Shown here in pieces: positions 21,028 to 31,912 of a stretch of DNA of 64,000 nucleotides. Below the pieces are notes generated by a model. The model worked only from the letters and a program-made list of their open reading frames with translations, did not search any database and was not told the origin of the DNA. How positions within the stretch are numbered: the first letter of the stretch is position 1; each line of letters starts with the position of its first letter. The translations under genes and the position numbers were made by a program. Origin of the DNA: Coix lacryma-jobi var. lacryma-jobi. Lineage: Eukaryota; Streptophyta; Magnoliopsida; Poales; Poaceae. The stretch covers positions 62,559,790 through 62,623,789 of the forward strand of contig CM019826.1 of the NCBI GenBank assembly GCA_009763385.1, read 5' to 3'.

Positions 21028-22728
21028 ATGGGGGAAGCATTTTGCTTGTTGTAAAATAAACTGACTTTCTGATCCTTTTGTTTTTGGGTCTTGAGTCTTT
21101 CTGTTTTTATTTTGGCTCCGATTCTGACTTCATCATGCATATATCTTTCACTTTCAAGCTTCATGTCTATATTCCTTAGAATGAATTTATGCTCTGATTA
21201 GTGTATGCTTCGATGATATATGATGATGCTTGTAGCTTAGGCTCTCCTTGATCACTGCTACAGTTTGTGAGCTAAGCTAATTTTTCAGAACGTTGAACAT
21301 GCTTAATGAACTTAAAACTTGATACATGTTCACCATTGAGATGGGCAACTAGCATGTGTAGGATGTGTTGAGGTCACTTGAGCTATTTTATATATGCTAG
21401 GTTGCTATGTCTCTAGTTCTGAGTCATTCACCTGCTTGGACTGTTCATGTTCTGCTTAAAATGAACCAAGTTGTAGTGAATTGAAAAGATCGAGATGGGA
21501 TTGCTTTGTCAGCACATCACGGTATTGAGACTGTTTCTCATAGCACTTTGAGTTAAACTTGAGCCGTGTAGTGTAAGACCGAAACCGATGCTTTAAGCTC
21601 CTGATTGCATATGCATAGGCTTAGCACGGTTGAAAAGTTAGGCAAAGACAAGCTTTTAACCTCTCGCAATCACATGCTGAATTTAAACTTGTGTTAATAA
21701 CCGCTGCAATTTCTCCAATAAAATCTGAAAACAAGTATATGTTTCATTCTATAGCATGATGGTTGAACCTTGCTAGTGGTAGTTCACCTTGTATACATGT
21801 TTAAGCACTTGTTTGACTTCCTGTCTATACATGCTCAGTGCTATTTTGATGGTGAAACTCCTTTCTGAATGGCTTAAAACTGCTCACTTGGCTTATGCAT
21901 TCATATCTTGTTTTCGGTGATTAGTTTGAGCCTTTGCTAGCACTTGTGTATGCTGCTATGTAGTCGGGTCAGCACTCATTAGAGCATTCTTTCACTCTTT
22001 CGAGTATATACTTGAAGCTGCTAACATGCATTTTTGACTCATGTGCGTTTTCTTGACTCTGATAGGCATGACCTAACTCCGTTCTGCTGTTTTGAGCTCT
22101 TTTCCCCTCTCTTTTGTTTGCAAATTGCCCCCAAGGGGGAGAATGTTTCCAATGATGAGATTTTTCGATTTTCTGTGGTGACAATTTGCAACTTATGCTT
22201 CACTTGCTGAGGGGGAGTTCTTTGAGTGAGGGGGAGTTTTTCTGCCTGCTTTGAGTCATCTCTTATTTGATGGTTCTTGATTGGTATTGGGCTTACTACT
22301 GGTTGTGTTGAGCCTCGGTGCCTCTATCTTGAGGGACTAGCAGTAGCTGCTTCTTATGCAGTCTTCATTTGGTCTCGAGCTTTCAGCTAATGGTGTTGAG
22401 CCTTTTCTGCCTCTTCTTGAGGACTAGCTTGTTTCTGACTTAGTTGCGTCGAGCCGTTGCCCATGTCTTTGGGAACCAAGTCTTGTGCTCTAATTTTGAT
22501 CGAGTTTTGCTCTCTGATGAGTTGTTGCTCTGATTTTCTGCTTGGTTGTGTCGAACCGGTGCCCATGTCTTTGGGGACCAAGCTTCGCCTATCTTGAATT
22601 GTTCTTCTTCGGCCTTTTCTTTGGCTTTTGGACATCTCGAGTAAGTTTTCTTCTTCTATCCAATTCTGCTTCCTTTTATTTTTGTTACAATTACTGTGAG
22701 TTGACGATGCACTCATCAAGGGGGAGAT
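21028..22728 (+). other. 3' spacer and polypurine tract of internal copy 2
   Basis: Counterpart of 11299-12999, nearly identical to it and also non-coding. It ends in AAGGGGGAGAT (22718-22728), the polypurine tract before LTR3. Confidence 0.7.
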
Positions 22729-23169
22729 TGAGAACACAAGGTTGATATGTGCCCTTGTGGTTCCCTTCCTGAGTGACGAGTGATCGATCAACGGGCAACA
22801 TGTATCTTGGCTGTGTTGATGTGCAGGTGCAAAGCTCGGACAGTGGTCGAAGGTGAGGTGACGGTCAAGTAGGGACGTGTCGTGCCGACGGACCGGGAGC
22901 GGTGAAGGGCGGATGTGGAGCTTGGACCGACGGACCGGGAGACCTGAGGACCAGCTGTGGTAGCTGGCACGTGGCGTTGACAAGCAAGAGTACATGGGGA
23001 TGTGCGGTGCATCGGCCAAGTCGGGAGGAAAGTGATGGCGTCGTGACACATGGCGGGAGGCCGAGAAGGATGGCGAATGCACTGTGCCCGGCGTGGAGGC
23101 TGGACATGCTCCGGCATCGGTGCTGGAACTCGGGGTGTGCAAACCACATCCCGCCTACGGCGCGGGTTC

Positions 23170-23376
23170 GGTAGCTGAGCCTCGAAAAGCTACCCTCGAC
23201 GGTTTCCGAGTTTGGGCCTCAAAACTCGGGGTGACCGGTTTCCGAGTTTGGGCCTCAAAACTCGGCGTGGACGGTTTCCAGGTTTGGGCCTCAAAACCTG
23301 GGTGCGCGGGTTTCTGAGTTTGGGCCACAAAACTCAGCCTGAGGACAGGTTTCCCGGTTTTGGCCTCAAAACCGGG
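23170..23376. repeat. Covarying hairpin array, copy in LTR3
   Basis: All five stems are perfectly paired, including unit 3 (CCAGGTTT/AAACCTGG). Unit 5 has a loop change (TGGCCTCA) and an unchanged stem. Confidence 0.9.
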
Positions 23377-24240
23377 GGGAGGTCCGCAAAAAGGACGGTC
23401 GACGCGTGGCGGCGTGGAGAGGCTGACGCGGAGGCGATGCTATCCACGAGGTAGGCGCGGCGGTCGATTGGGCGGCACGTGGCGGCATCCTGAGGCTTGC
23501 GTCGAGGCGAAGCTAAGGGTGAGGAAGGTGCGTGGCCGTCAGATCAGCCAGCAGCAGAGTTGGACCGGGATACCCCTAGGGTTGGCCGCTTCGCTCTTGT
23601 ATCTAGGGGTAGAAAGGGGATTATTGTTTTAGGCTATAAATAAGAGAGGCACCCCTCCTCTCCCTCTATCCTTGCAGTCATTTGTTTCTAAGCTCTCTCT
23701 CTCTCTAGCCCTCGCTTAGGTTCTAATCATACCTCGCTGCAAGCGATCCGCAGAGACGGGAATCATACCTCTGTGTATTTGGATCTTTTGAGGAAACGAG
23801 ACCGTATTCTCGTTGTCTCCTCGTGTGGAGGAATTTCGGCTGAAATCAAATCGTGTCTTGTGTGTTGTGTTCTTCACGTTTTGGTTTTTCATCTCTCGGA
23901 GATTTGCATCGTTCTCCCTCTCCGCGAGATGATTTTTGATTCCACTTGAATCAATTTGTTCTTGGTCGTGAGCCCCTTCTTTCTACCGAAGGAATTCTCT
24001 CCTAACCTCACGAATCCATAGATCGGGTTGATTTCGTGTTCGTTCTTCGTTCTTCCCCCTTTTACGGTGATCCACGAATCTCTCTTGATTGACTTGGTTT
24101 GGTGCGATGATTTCTTAGGATTAGCACCCCAATACATAGAGGATCACCTGGGAGAAGTTTGATCAAAGCCTCTTTTGATTTGGTGAAATTCCGATCGATT
24201 TGCCTTTTTGTCCCGAGCAGAATTGTGCTTTCTGTTCATC

Positions 24241-24503
24241 CGCGGACTGTCCGCGCCCCCAGTGGCGGACAGTCCGGGGATCGGGATTCGGCTGGTTCAG
24301 TCAGGTGCAGACCCCTGACTGTTCACTGTCTAGTGAACGGCGGACAGTCCGCGGTACAAACCCGCGGACAGTCCGAGACCTGTCCAGCAGACTTACAACA
24401 CTGTTTGGTTTCTGCGTTTTTCCCGGCGGACAGTCCGGACTCCCAGTGTCGGACAGTCCGGCGTTTAGCGGACAGTCCGGGACCCTGACCCCGGACAGTC
24501 CGT
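24241..24503. repeat. CGGACAGTCCG palindrome array in LTR3
   Basis: Eight symmetrical palindromes, matching LTR2. Confidence 0.85.
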
Positions 24504-24748
24504 GAAACTGCTGATTGTGCAGTTTTGTTCCTTGGCTTTGTCAGTTGGTTTTGGGGTTTCTCCGGAGGTTCCGCTGTACCACTATGACATCTCCTAGGGT
24601 ATCCACCTACTCGTAGGTCGTGAACTCTCCGGTCGATTCGAGTCTTCGCTTTTGGGGTGACTTTTTGGGACAAGGGCCATACTATTCACGAGTTGAATTT
24701 GAGGCTCCCATTCACCCCCCCCCCTCTGGTCGCTAATCCGGTCCTTCG

Positions 24749-26620
24749 AATCATAAATAAATGAGGATACAAAATTATTAGCTCCTTGTTCTTCCAATGT
24801 TGCTCCATGTGCCCAACTTGCTTGCATCTATTGCAAAACCGACCATTGCTTCTCACAAAACTAGTTTTGGGAGTTGCAAAGGCCTTCTTGCCTTTCTTGG
24901 GGGTATAGCCAATTCCTTCTTTTGCAAGGGAAAATCTTTGGCTACCCATGCACTTTAGCAAGCGGGCATTTCCACCATAGGCATTGCCTAAGGCACGAGT
25001 GAGCTCATTGACCTAATTTTTCAAGGTCTCATTCTCTACCATTAGTGAGGCATCACATGTGAAACCGTCACTCATAGTAGAAGTAGTAGTTGTGGAAGAG
25101 CTGCATGAAGGGTTAGTGGGAGCAACAATAATAGGATTATAAAAAGATTCATCAAGAATATCACAAGTAACTCCTATGTCACATGTTGGGGCAACATCCT
25201 TAACCTTGACTTGATCAAGGAGGGAAGACTGAGCTTCTTCAAGCTTAGTGTGAGCTTTGCCAAGCTTCTCATGGGCTTCCTCTAGCCTCTCATGAGTAGA
25301 CTTGTGCTCATCAAGTGATTGCTCAAGAAGACTAAGCTTCTTGCGCAATTCCTTGCACTCTTTCTTCTTTGTTTCAAAGCAAGTGTGAGCTTGCTCAAAC
25401 ATGTCCATGAGTTCCTCATTAGAATATTCCTCATTTTCATCACATTCATTATCATCATCACTCTCATCATAGGATGTTACCTTGGTTGGCTTAGCCATCA
25501 AGCATGTAGGTGGAGTATCAAATAAAGAAGGCTTCTTGTTGATGGCAATACTTGCAAAAGCTTTCTTCTTGATGTTGTTTTGCTCTTCATCATCACTATC
25601 ATCGGAAGAAGCTTCACTATCCCAAGTCACCACATAAGATCCACCCTTCTTCTTAGTGAGTGAGAGTTTCTTCTCTTTCTTTCCCTTCTTGTCCTTCTTT
25701 TCCTTCTTCTCATCTTCATCACTGTCACTATCGTAAGGACAATTGGCTATCACATGATCTTCACTTTTGCACTTGTAGCATCTTCTCACATAGTCTTTGT
25801 TCTTGAAGTTGTCTCTTCTCTTTCTAGCACCATAGCCTTTCTTCTTCATAAACTTGCCAAATTTTCTAACAAGAAGAGCCATGGCTTCATCATCAATGTC
25901 ACTTGAATCTTTATCATCATCTTCACTTGATTTAGCTTGTTTGACCTAGCTCTTGCCTTTAGATGAGGTTGCTTTGAATGCTAAGGTCTTCTTCTTATCT
26001 TTCTCATCTTCTTCCCCTTCTCTTTCCACACGGTAGGTGTCATGAGTGATCACCTCACCTAGTACTTGGTTGGGGTCCTTTGTGTCCATGTCCTCTCTCA
26101 AGAGTATGGTAGTTAGCAATCCAAATCTTGAAGGCAAGCAATGCAAAAACTTGAATATGAAATCCTTGTTCTTGACATCCTCACCCAAGCTCTTGAGATC
26201 ATTGACAATTATTTGCAATCTATTGAACATCTCAGCAATTGATTCATCTTATTGCATCTTAAAGCTTGCAAACTTGTCCTTGAGAATGTATAGCTTGGTA
26301 CCCTTGACTTCTTTGGTCCCCTCATATATATCCTCCAATCTCTTCCATATATCAAAGGCAAACTCAAGATCTTTGATTCTCTCAAATATCTTTGGATCAA
26401 ATGCATTGTACAAGGCATTGATGGCATGCACATTGCATTTGAGCTTCCCTTGCTCGGCTGCGGTGGGAGCTTGGGAATTAGCTATATCAATTTTTATCTC
26501 CGTCACATTCCATACCTCAAAACTCATTGTCCTCAAATGATTTGCCATCTTCCTCTTCCAATGATCATAGCTAGTGCCATCAAAATACGGAGGCTTGCCA
26601 ATTTGATTGATTTGAGCCAT
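24749..26620 (-). pseudogene. SIRE-type gag of the TR-GAG-like element
   Basis: Minus-strand gag with start Met at 26620 (MAQINQIGKPPYFDG, then YDHWKRKM). An upstream in-frame Met at 26677 would overlap the primer site and is unlikely. The frame is continuous apart from stops at 26246-26248, 25943-25945 and 25010-25012. Order: UBN2-like gag core (26620 to about 25990), CCHC knuckle CYKCKSEDHVIANC (about 25790-25750), a Lys/Asp-rich charged region, a long coiled coil (about 25420-25200, rich in Leu/Glu/Lys heptads), then a second knuckle CNRCKQVGHMEQHW whose final Cys is replaced by Trp. A frame change follows near 24790, and the last ~50 codons are at 6946-6787. No pol follows in the element. 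Confidence 0.85.
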
Positions 26621-26664
26621 TTCAACACCGAAGGTTGTTAAGCCTTGATTTAATGGTGACCACA

Positions 26665-26676
26665 GCTCTGATACCA
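26665..26676 (-). promoter_or_regulatory. Primer-binding site of the TR-GAG-like element
   Basis: Minus strand TGGTATCAGAGC, the initiator-Met tRNA type, two bases inside the LTR edge (26679). It shows the element runs toward lower coordinates. Confidence 0.85.
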
Positions 26677-26678
26677 CT

Positions 26679-28738
26679 TGAAAGGTCCTAAATGGCTAGA
26701 GGGGGGGTGAATAGCCTAATAAAAATTCTACAAAAACACATAGAGCAACTAGTTAGACAATTACAAAGCGAAGCTTTTTGCTCTAGCTCTACTAAGTGTT
26801 GCAAGCCACCTATCCAACAGTTCTAGTAACCTATAATCACTATGGCACACAGAAGATATGTCACTACTCTCTAAAACAAATATCTCTACACAAGTGATAA
26901 AGAAAGTAATGCAAAGATAGAGAGATATACCGACACTGGCAAGAGATAATCAATCACAATAAGAATACCAAGAAACTCCGGGAGAAGTCCAAAAAGGCAA
27001 GAGACACAAAGATTTTCTCCCGAGGTTCACGTGCTTGCCGGCACGATATTCCCCGTTGTGTCGACCAACCACTTGGTGGTTCGGTGGCTAATAGGTGTTC
27101 ACAAACCTAGCTCAACACTTGAGCGCCACAAGAACCGACCCACAAATGGAGGTAACTCAATGACACGTGCAATCCACTAGAGTTACCTTTTGGCTCTTCA
27201 CCGGGGAAGGCACAATACCCCTTACAAATCACCGGGAGATGGCCACGAACAATCACCAACTCGTGCCAAAGCTGCTCTGCTGCTCCAAGCCGTCTAGGTG
27301 GCGGCAACCACCAAGAGTAAAGAGAATACCCGCAGCAACAACGATCCCCAAGTGCCACTAGATGCAAACTCACAAGCAAATGCACTTGAAACCACTTGAT
27401 CTCACTTTGATTCGCGCTATCAAGAAAGGAGATGAGTGGGAGGGAGTATGTCTCTCTCAAAGAGATGTTCAAGAAGTTAGAGAGTCAAGAGAACCCACCC
27501 CACAGCCGGCAACAACCTATTTATATGAAGAGGGGAAGACAACAAGTCGTTCTCCCCTTTTCTCGAGCTTCCACGCCTACGGTCGGTACTACCGACGCAA
27601 GGGCCGGTACTACCGGCGCTCCAAAATGACCGTTAGGGACGCTTCCTAATATAGTCGGTAGTAGGGTAGGTAGTACCGACCACTATAGAAGTACTACTGG
27701 TAGGCCAGATCTAGATCTACACAGAACGCCTCCAAACTTCCTCCAAATGGCGGTACTACCGACCACAAGGGTCGGTACTACCGGGGGCCGGTACTACCGG
27801 CCTTATGACAGTACTACCTTTAGGCAAAAACTCCTCCAAACAGAGAGTTTGCGCGCTGCCCACAGAGGGGTCGGTAGTAGGGTTGGTACTAGCGACTTCA
27901 GGGTCGGTACTACCGGCCTTATGGTGGTACTACCTTTAGGCCAAAACTCCTCCGAACAGAGAGTTTGTGCGCTGCCCACAGAGGGGTCGGTAGTAGGGTC
28001 GGTACTACCGACTTCAAGGTCGGTACTACCGACTTCAGCATCCTGAACTCCTCGCTAAAACGGCCAAAACTCTTAGCTCCGAACTCCGATTTCGATGATC
28101 TTGAACATTTTGGAAAGCTTATTCAGGGGCCTATACAACCCACATGAATACAAGATCCAAAGCACAAAGTATTAGTACAGATTTCCAATCCAAGATCCAT
28201 CGCTTCTCTTTTCAAACCAAAGATTTCTCCGAAAACTTCTCCGAGTTGATCAAATTAAACTCCACCACCTTCTCCTTTGCAAATGTGCTAACACCAACAA
28301 GTGTACATCATCATGTGCATGTGTGTTAGCATTTTCACAATCATTTTCAAAGGATTAGAGGTTAGCACACTAGGTCCTAATACATATGCATGTATGAATT
28401 CACCTAGCGGCACTTGATAACCGCAATCACGGAGATAGTCCCCTCTTAATAGTACGGCTATCTATCCTAAACACACTCACACCCTCTATGGTGTCTTGAG
28501 TGCCAAAACAAAATCCCTATTTATACCTTTGCCTTGATCTCCATAGGGTTTTGCTTTTCTCTTCTTCTCTTTCCAAATGTGGAGCACTTGACCCATCTTT
28601 TGCTCATCACCACCAATACCATGATCATCATCTAGCTCCCGCACTTGGTGTGTACCAACCTAGCTCATAAACACCTCATGACAAAGGTTAGTATCCTAGG
28701 TGACATCAATTATCCAAAACCAAACAAGGACTTTTACA
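26679..28738 (-). repeat. 5' LTR of the TR-GAG-like element, complete
   Basis: 2,060 bp. On the minus strand it starts TGTAAAAGTCC and ends CCTTTCA. TATAAATA on the minus strand lies at 28518-28525, with a second candidate at about 27520. It contains the CGGTACTACCG palindrome array (27577-28045) downstream of the TATA boxes. Confidence 0.85.
27577..28045. repeat. CGGTA-C-TACCG palindrome array, 5' LTR copy
   Basis: About fourteen related units, including perfect GTCGGTACTACCGAC and GCCGGTACTACCGGC forms and decayed copies. It is collinear with 3370-3830, including the 116-bp duplication. Confidence 0.8.
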
Positions 28739-29301
28739 CATCCACTCCGTCATGGGTAACGTCCGCGTGCTACACAACATGGATGACGCGAGGTCTTCGC
28801 CTATGCTAAGTGCATCATCGTACCCTACAACTTCATCGTGCTACACAACATGGATGACACAAAGGTCTTCACGTATGCTAAGCGCATCATCGTACCCTAC
28901 AACTTCATCATGCAGACCCCCTAGCAATCACCACAGCTCGAGTACCCAGTTGTCTTGAAGGGGTGGAGTATAGGAACAGGCCTCGCCACGACTACTACCA
29001 GAGATGGGCATGGGGACCACCACGAGCACTGCCGAGGACAGAGGCGAGCATCGCCCTGTGCTCACTGCACCACGCTGCCCTGCCCCGGCTGCGTTGCCGT
29101 CTCTGCTAGGCGAGGAAGGGGGGAGAGAAAGAAGGTTGCCTTATCGTCGTCTCTGTCACCGCCGTTCGCCCAGATTCAAAGGGGATAGAGGTCGTGATGA
29201 ACGGGAGGGACAAGAAGACGAAGGTTGTGACGCCATTCATCTGAGTCGAACTCATCCGCTCAAATTGGAGGGACCACGAGAACCCGTATCTAGAAAGAAT
29301 A
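28739..29301. other. Unassigned DNA with a 2 x 71-bp tandem repeat
   Basis: The first clearly non-LTR sequence. A 71-bp unit (starting cgtgctacacaacatggatga) occurs at 28766 and 28837 with about 10 differences. The rest (28920-29300) is GC-rich with no frame I recognise. It could be a decayed gene fragment; I see no domain. Confidence 0.5.
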
Positions 29302-30073
29302 CTCCCTCCATATTGAAAAATATAACGTTTTGGACAAGGCTTGTGTCAAACATTGACAATATAAATCATAAATAACTTTTAAATTATTGAGTTTAGAGTA
29401 AATAAATTTGTCTTGAAAAGTACTTTCATAAAAATATACATATACCACTTTCCAATAAATATTTTTAAAGAAACAAGTGGTCAAAGTGATGTTTTGGAGA
29501 CCTTGTCGACCTCGTTTCACTCAACCTCAATCCAAACAACAGCCAATCTGGGTTGCGGAAAAACTCGGTATATCCCGCTATGAAACACACGGTTAAAGTT
29601 TGACGCTGAAGGGATATGCGTGCGGGCGAGGCCACCGATCGACTAGGCCCACATTGCGTACCAGGGGACACAAGGCCACCATCGATCGCTGCCGCGCGCC
29701 CTTGTGTGTCCCGCTCTGCTCCAGTGGGTTCTGAGGGACCATGACCAGGCGGCTCCTGATTCTTGAATACTGTAGGAAGGAAATCCTGCTGGTCCTCCAC
29801 TGCAACATCTGATTTGTTGCAGGGAGCCAGGGAAACAGATCGTGGGAACAAACAAATTACTCACTTCTCGCTTCCCGAGAAAAAACTATCGACAATTATA
29901 TATTAAAATATATTAATATTTATGCTAAGTAATTAGTATCATCGGAAAGATCTTTACACCTAGTTTTTTAACAAAATTATTTGGAGATATAAATATTGCA
30001 CATATTTTCTACAAATTGAGTCAAACACGTGGCACGGACACCAACAGCGACACTTATTTAGAAACGGAGGGAG
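29302..30073. mobile_element. Stowaway-like MITE, expanded by an internal GC-rich segment
   Basis: The left end is TA-CTCCCTCC and the right end GGAGGGAG-TA, with TA duplications at 29300-29301 and 30074-30075, as for Stowaway/Mariner elements. The outer parts (29302-29510 and 29880-30073) are AT-rich. The core (about 29515-29870) is GC-richer and looks foreign. At 772 bp it is long for a MITE, so it is either a MITE with an insertion or a larger Mariner derivative. Confidence 0.55.
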
Positions 30074-30075
30074 TA

Positions 30076-31831
30076 GGTCGGTGTGAACTGGGTAGCCGCG
30101 CCGAGGCGGTCTGCAGGCACAAGGCAGCCGTTGCGGTCACAACAAACCCTGCCCTGCCTGGCTGTTCAACGCAAGTGCCATCCACCTACCGGACCCTCAC
30201 CTGCTTGGCTGCTTGTCAGTTGCCACACCGACCGTCTCACGTCTCACGGCCTCGCGATGCACGTAAGCCCAAACTGAGAATTACGTTTTTTCTTTAACGG
30301 AATTAGCTAGCTAGCTGTCGTGTCGGCTGTCGCAGAGCGATCGACGATCCGTGTTCTGCGCCCGGCGGCTTTGTGCGGTTGGCGCGTTGGGCTCCCGCTT
30401 TTCTGCATGCCCACCGGCCGGTTTGGTGCCAGGTCGCCGGGGAGGCCGACGATGGGTCGACCGAGACCGAGACGAGATGACGTGCATCGCCACATCGGCC
30501 GTTGGTTACGCCAACAGCCTGCCCGCCTGCCGCGCGCGCTCCCCGGCCGGCCCGTGCGCCGTCGGTCCACCGTTCGGTCGCGCCGTGTTCGCTGGGCCGT
30601 CTCCGCCCCGGGCGCCGTGATGTTTCACCCGCAGGCCGCGCAGCGCGCGCATCGGCCGGCGCATGCATACCTTTTTCACAGTCGCGGTCACAGGCAGTAC
30701 CATATGCGCTCCAATTTCCACGCGACGACGTACCGGGCTACCGGCCGTCGCGCTCCTGCATGCATGGGCACGACCGTACGTACCAGCGCTATATAGATAT
30801 ATATGCTTGCGTTGCGTACAGGTGGTTTCAGCACGAATTCGAAGCAAGCGACCCACAACCAGCCACTGCGCACTCTACTAGCAAATGAGACTATAGCGTT
30901 TATTTGTTCGTTGATATATAACCAGCAGAGACGGGTCACTGACTGACTACTCACCGGTCACCGCACGCTGCTGCTGCTAGCTCGATCCATCGGCACCAGC
31001 ACTGCACAGTCCACATGCATGCATGACTCATGACTCCATCGCGTGCCCTTTCTAGTTTCCACACTACCGGCCCCTTGTGAATTGCTTTCTCCAGCTCCGA
31101 TCGGGCCTTTCATTATGTTTTCGTTTTCTCTCTTTCTGGTATAGTATATATTAGCTTGTTGTCTATCTATTTCCGGTGAACACCGATGGCTGTGCAACTT
31201 ATGCGTGCCCTAACAGATGGAGGTGAGCGCACAAATATACGCCCCTGTCAATTGACTAATCTAGAGCTAAAAGGACAGATGAATAATAAAGAGATAAATA
31301 TATAAGAGACAAATAAAGTATAAAAATCGTTACAGTGATATAAAAAATAATTGGTGTTTCTGATGTAAAATTGCCTATGAGAGAGACTTTTAAAGCAGTT
31401 AGAGAAACGTGACAAATATACTACTAACATTTTTTACCTACTTGAAAAAAAATTTAATTTATCAATTTGCAACTGCAGCTGCAGCGACACCCGGCCGGCC
31501 GGCACGTCGTCGCCCCGAACCCCCATCCCACAGTCCCACCCACCCACACACCGCGATGTGACCGGCACACGCATGCGAGGCGGCGAGGTCATGCGCGCGC
31601 TCGCGCCATCCCGGCAGCCCAGCCGGCGGTTCGCGGCTCAGGTTGCCCACGATCCCCAGCAAAAACCCACCGAAAACGCCCAAAACCCACCGCAAACGGC
31701 CGCGCGCCCGAAACCGTCCGCCCGTCCGTCCACCTAACCCCTCCTTCCCATCTCATCACACCACACGAACGACCCAACTCCAGGTCGAGGAGCAAATAAA
31801 GCCGTCCAACCACAACGCCCACGTCCCGTCC
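30076..31831 (+). promoter_or_regulatory. Upstream region of the MYB gene
   Basis: No gene is recognised. GC-rich (30080-30770) with several TGCATGCA-type words around 30660-30765 and 31015-31025. A sharply AT-rich stretch (about 31240-31470) follows and may be a further small transposon. A CACGTG core (about 30028) lies inside the MITE end next door. This is candidate promoter sequence; function is not shown. Confidence 0.4.
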
Positions 31832-31839
31832 TTATATAC
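31832..31839 (+). promoter_or_regulatory. TATA box of the MYB gene
   Basis: TTATATAC in a GC-rich setting, 74 bases upstream of the chosen ATG. That gives a predicted short 5' UTR of about 40-50 bases. It also rules out in-frame Met codons upstream at 31643. Confidence 0.65.
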
Positions 31840-31912
31840 GCGCACGCAGCCCCGGCCGCCGGCGAGGGAGAGACAGGTACTAGATCGAGCGGGCGATCGA
31901 GCCGGCCACGAA

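Larger units (their letters stand above)
6947..24748 (+). mobile_element. SIRE-type Copia tandem array: LTR-int-LTR-int-LTR
   Basis: Three LTR copies start with TGAGAACACAAGG (6947, 13000, 22729) and flank two internal regions. Copy 2 (15017-22728) has primer site, gag, pol, 3' spacer and polypurine tract. Copy 1 (8919-12999) is exactly the 4,081-bp counterpart of 18648-22728. It joins directly to LTR1 because LTR1's last ~50 bp and the first 3.6 kb of the internal region are deleted. Both internal copies share the same premature stops (9577/19306, 9976/19705, 10324/20053), so they descend from one already-mutated element. This fits unequal LTR recombination better than two insertions. The left flank is AAGAA; the right flank keeps only GAA. 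Confidence 0.85.
22729..24748 (+). repeat. LTR3 of the Copia array
   Basis: About 2,020 bp from TGAGAACACAAGG to GTCCTTCG; the last base differs from the CA terminus of LTR2. The hosting gag resumes directly after it. About a dozen differences from LTR2 suggest a young insertion. Confidence 0.9.
2950..28738 (-). mobile_element. TR-GAG-like non-autonomous Copia element hosting a nested Copia array
   Basis: Minus-strand element. Its 5' LTR is 26679-28738, followed by an iMet-type primer site (26665-26676), a gag of SIRE type (26620 to 24749, continued at 6946-6787), a non-coding stretch (6786-4537), a polypurine tract and the truncated 3' LTR (4522-2950). No protease, integrase, RT or RNase H is detectable in any frame, so it matches the gag-only TR-GAG class. 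The plus-strand array 6947-24748 sits inside gag: gag frame and sequence resume across the insertion. Excluding the insert it is about 8.0 kb, or about 8.5 kb if the missing LTR end is added. TSD cannot be checked because the left end is lost. Confidence 0.8.

Noticed and set aside
30303..30888. Several GC-rich ORFs of 60-158 codons upstream of the MYB gene.
   Set aside because: Overlapping in all frames, biased composition, no recognisable protein; more likely promoter-proximal GC-rich DNA.
31643..31912. N-terminal extension of the MYB frame to an upstream ATG.
   Set aside because: The upstream ATG lies before the TATA box at 31832, the extra residues are low-complexity Pro/Arg, and subgroup-22 MYBs start shortly before R2.
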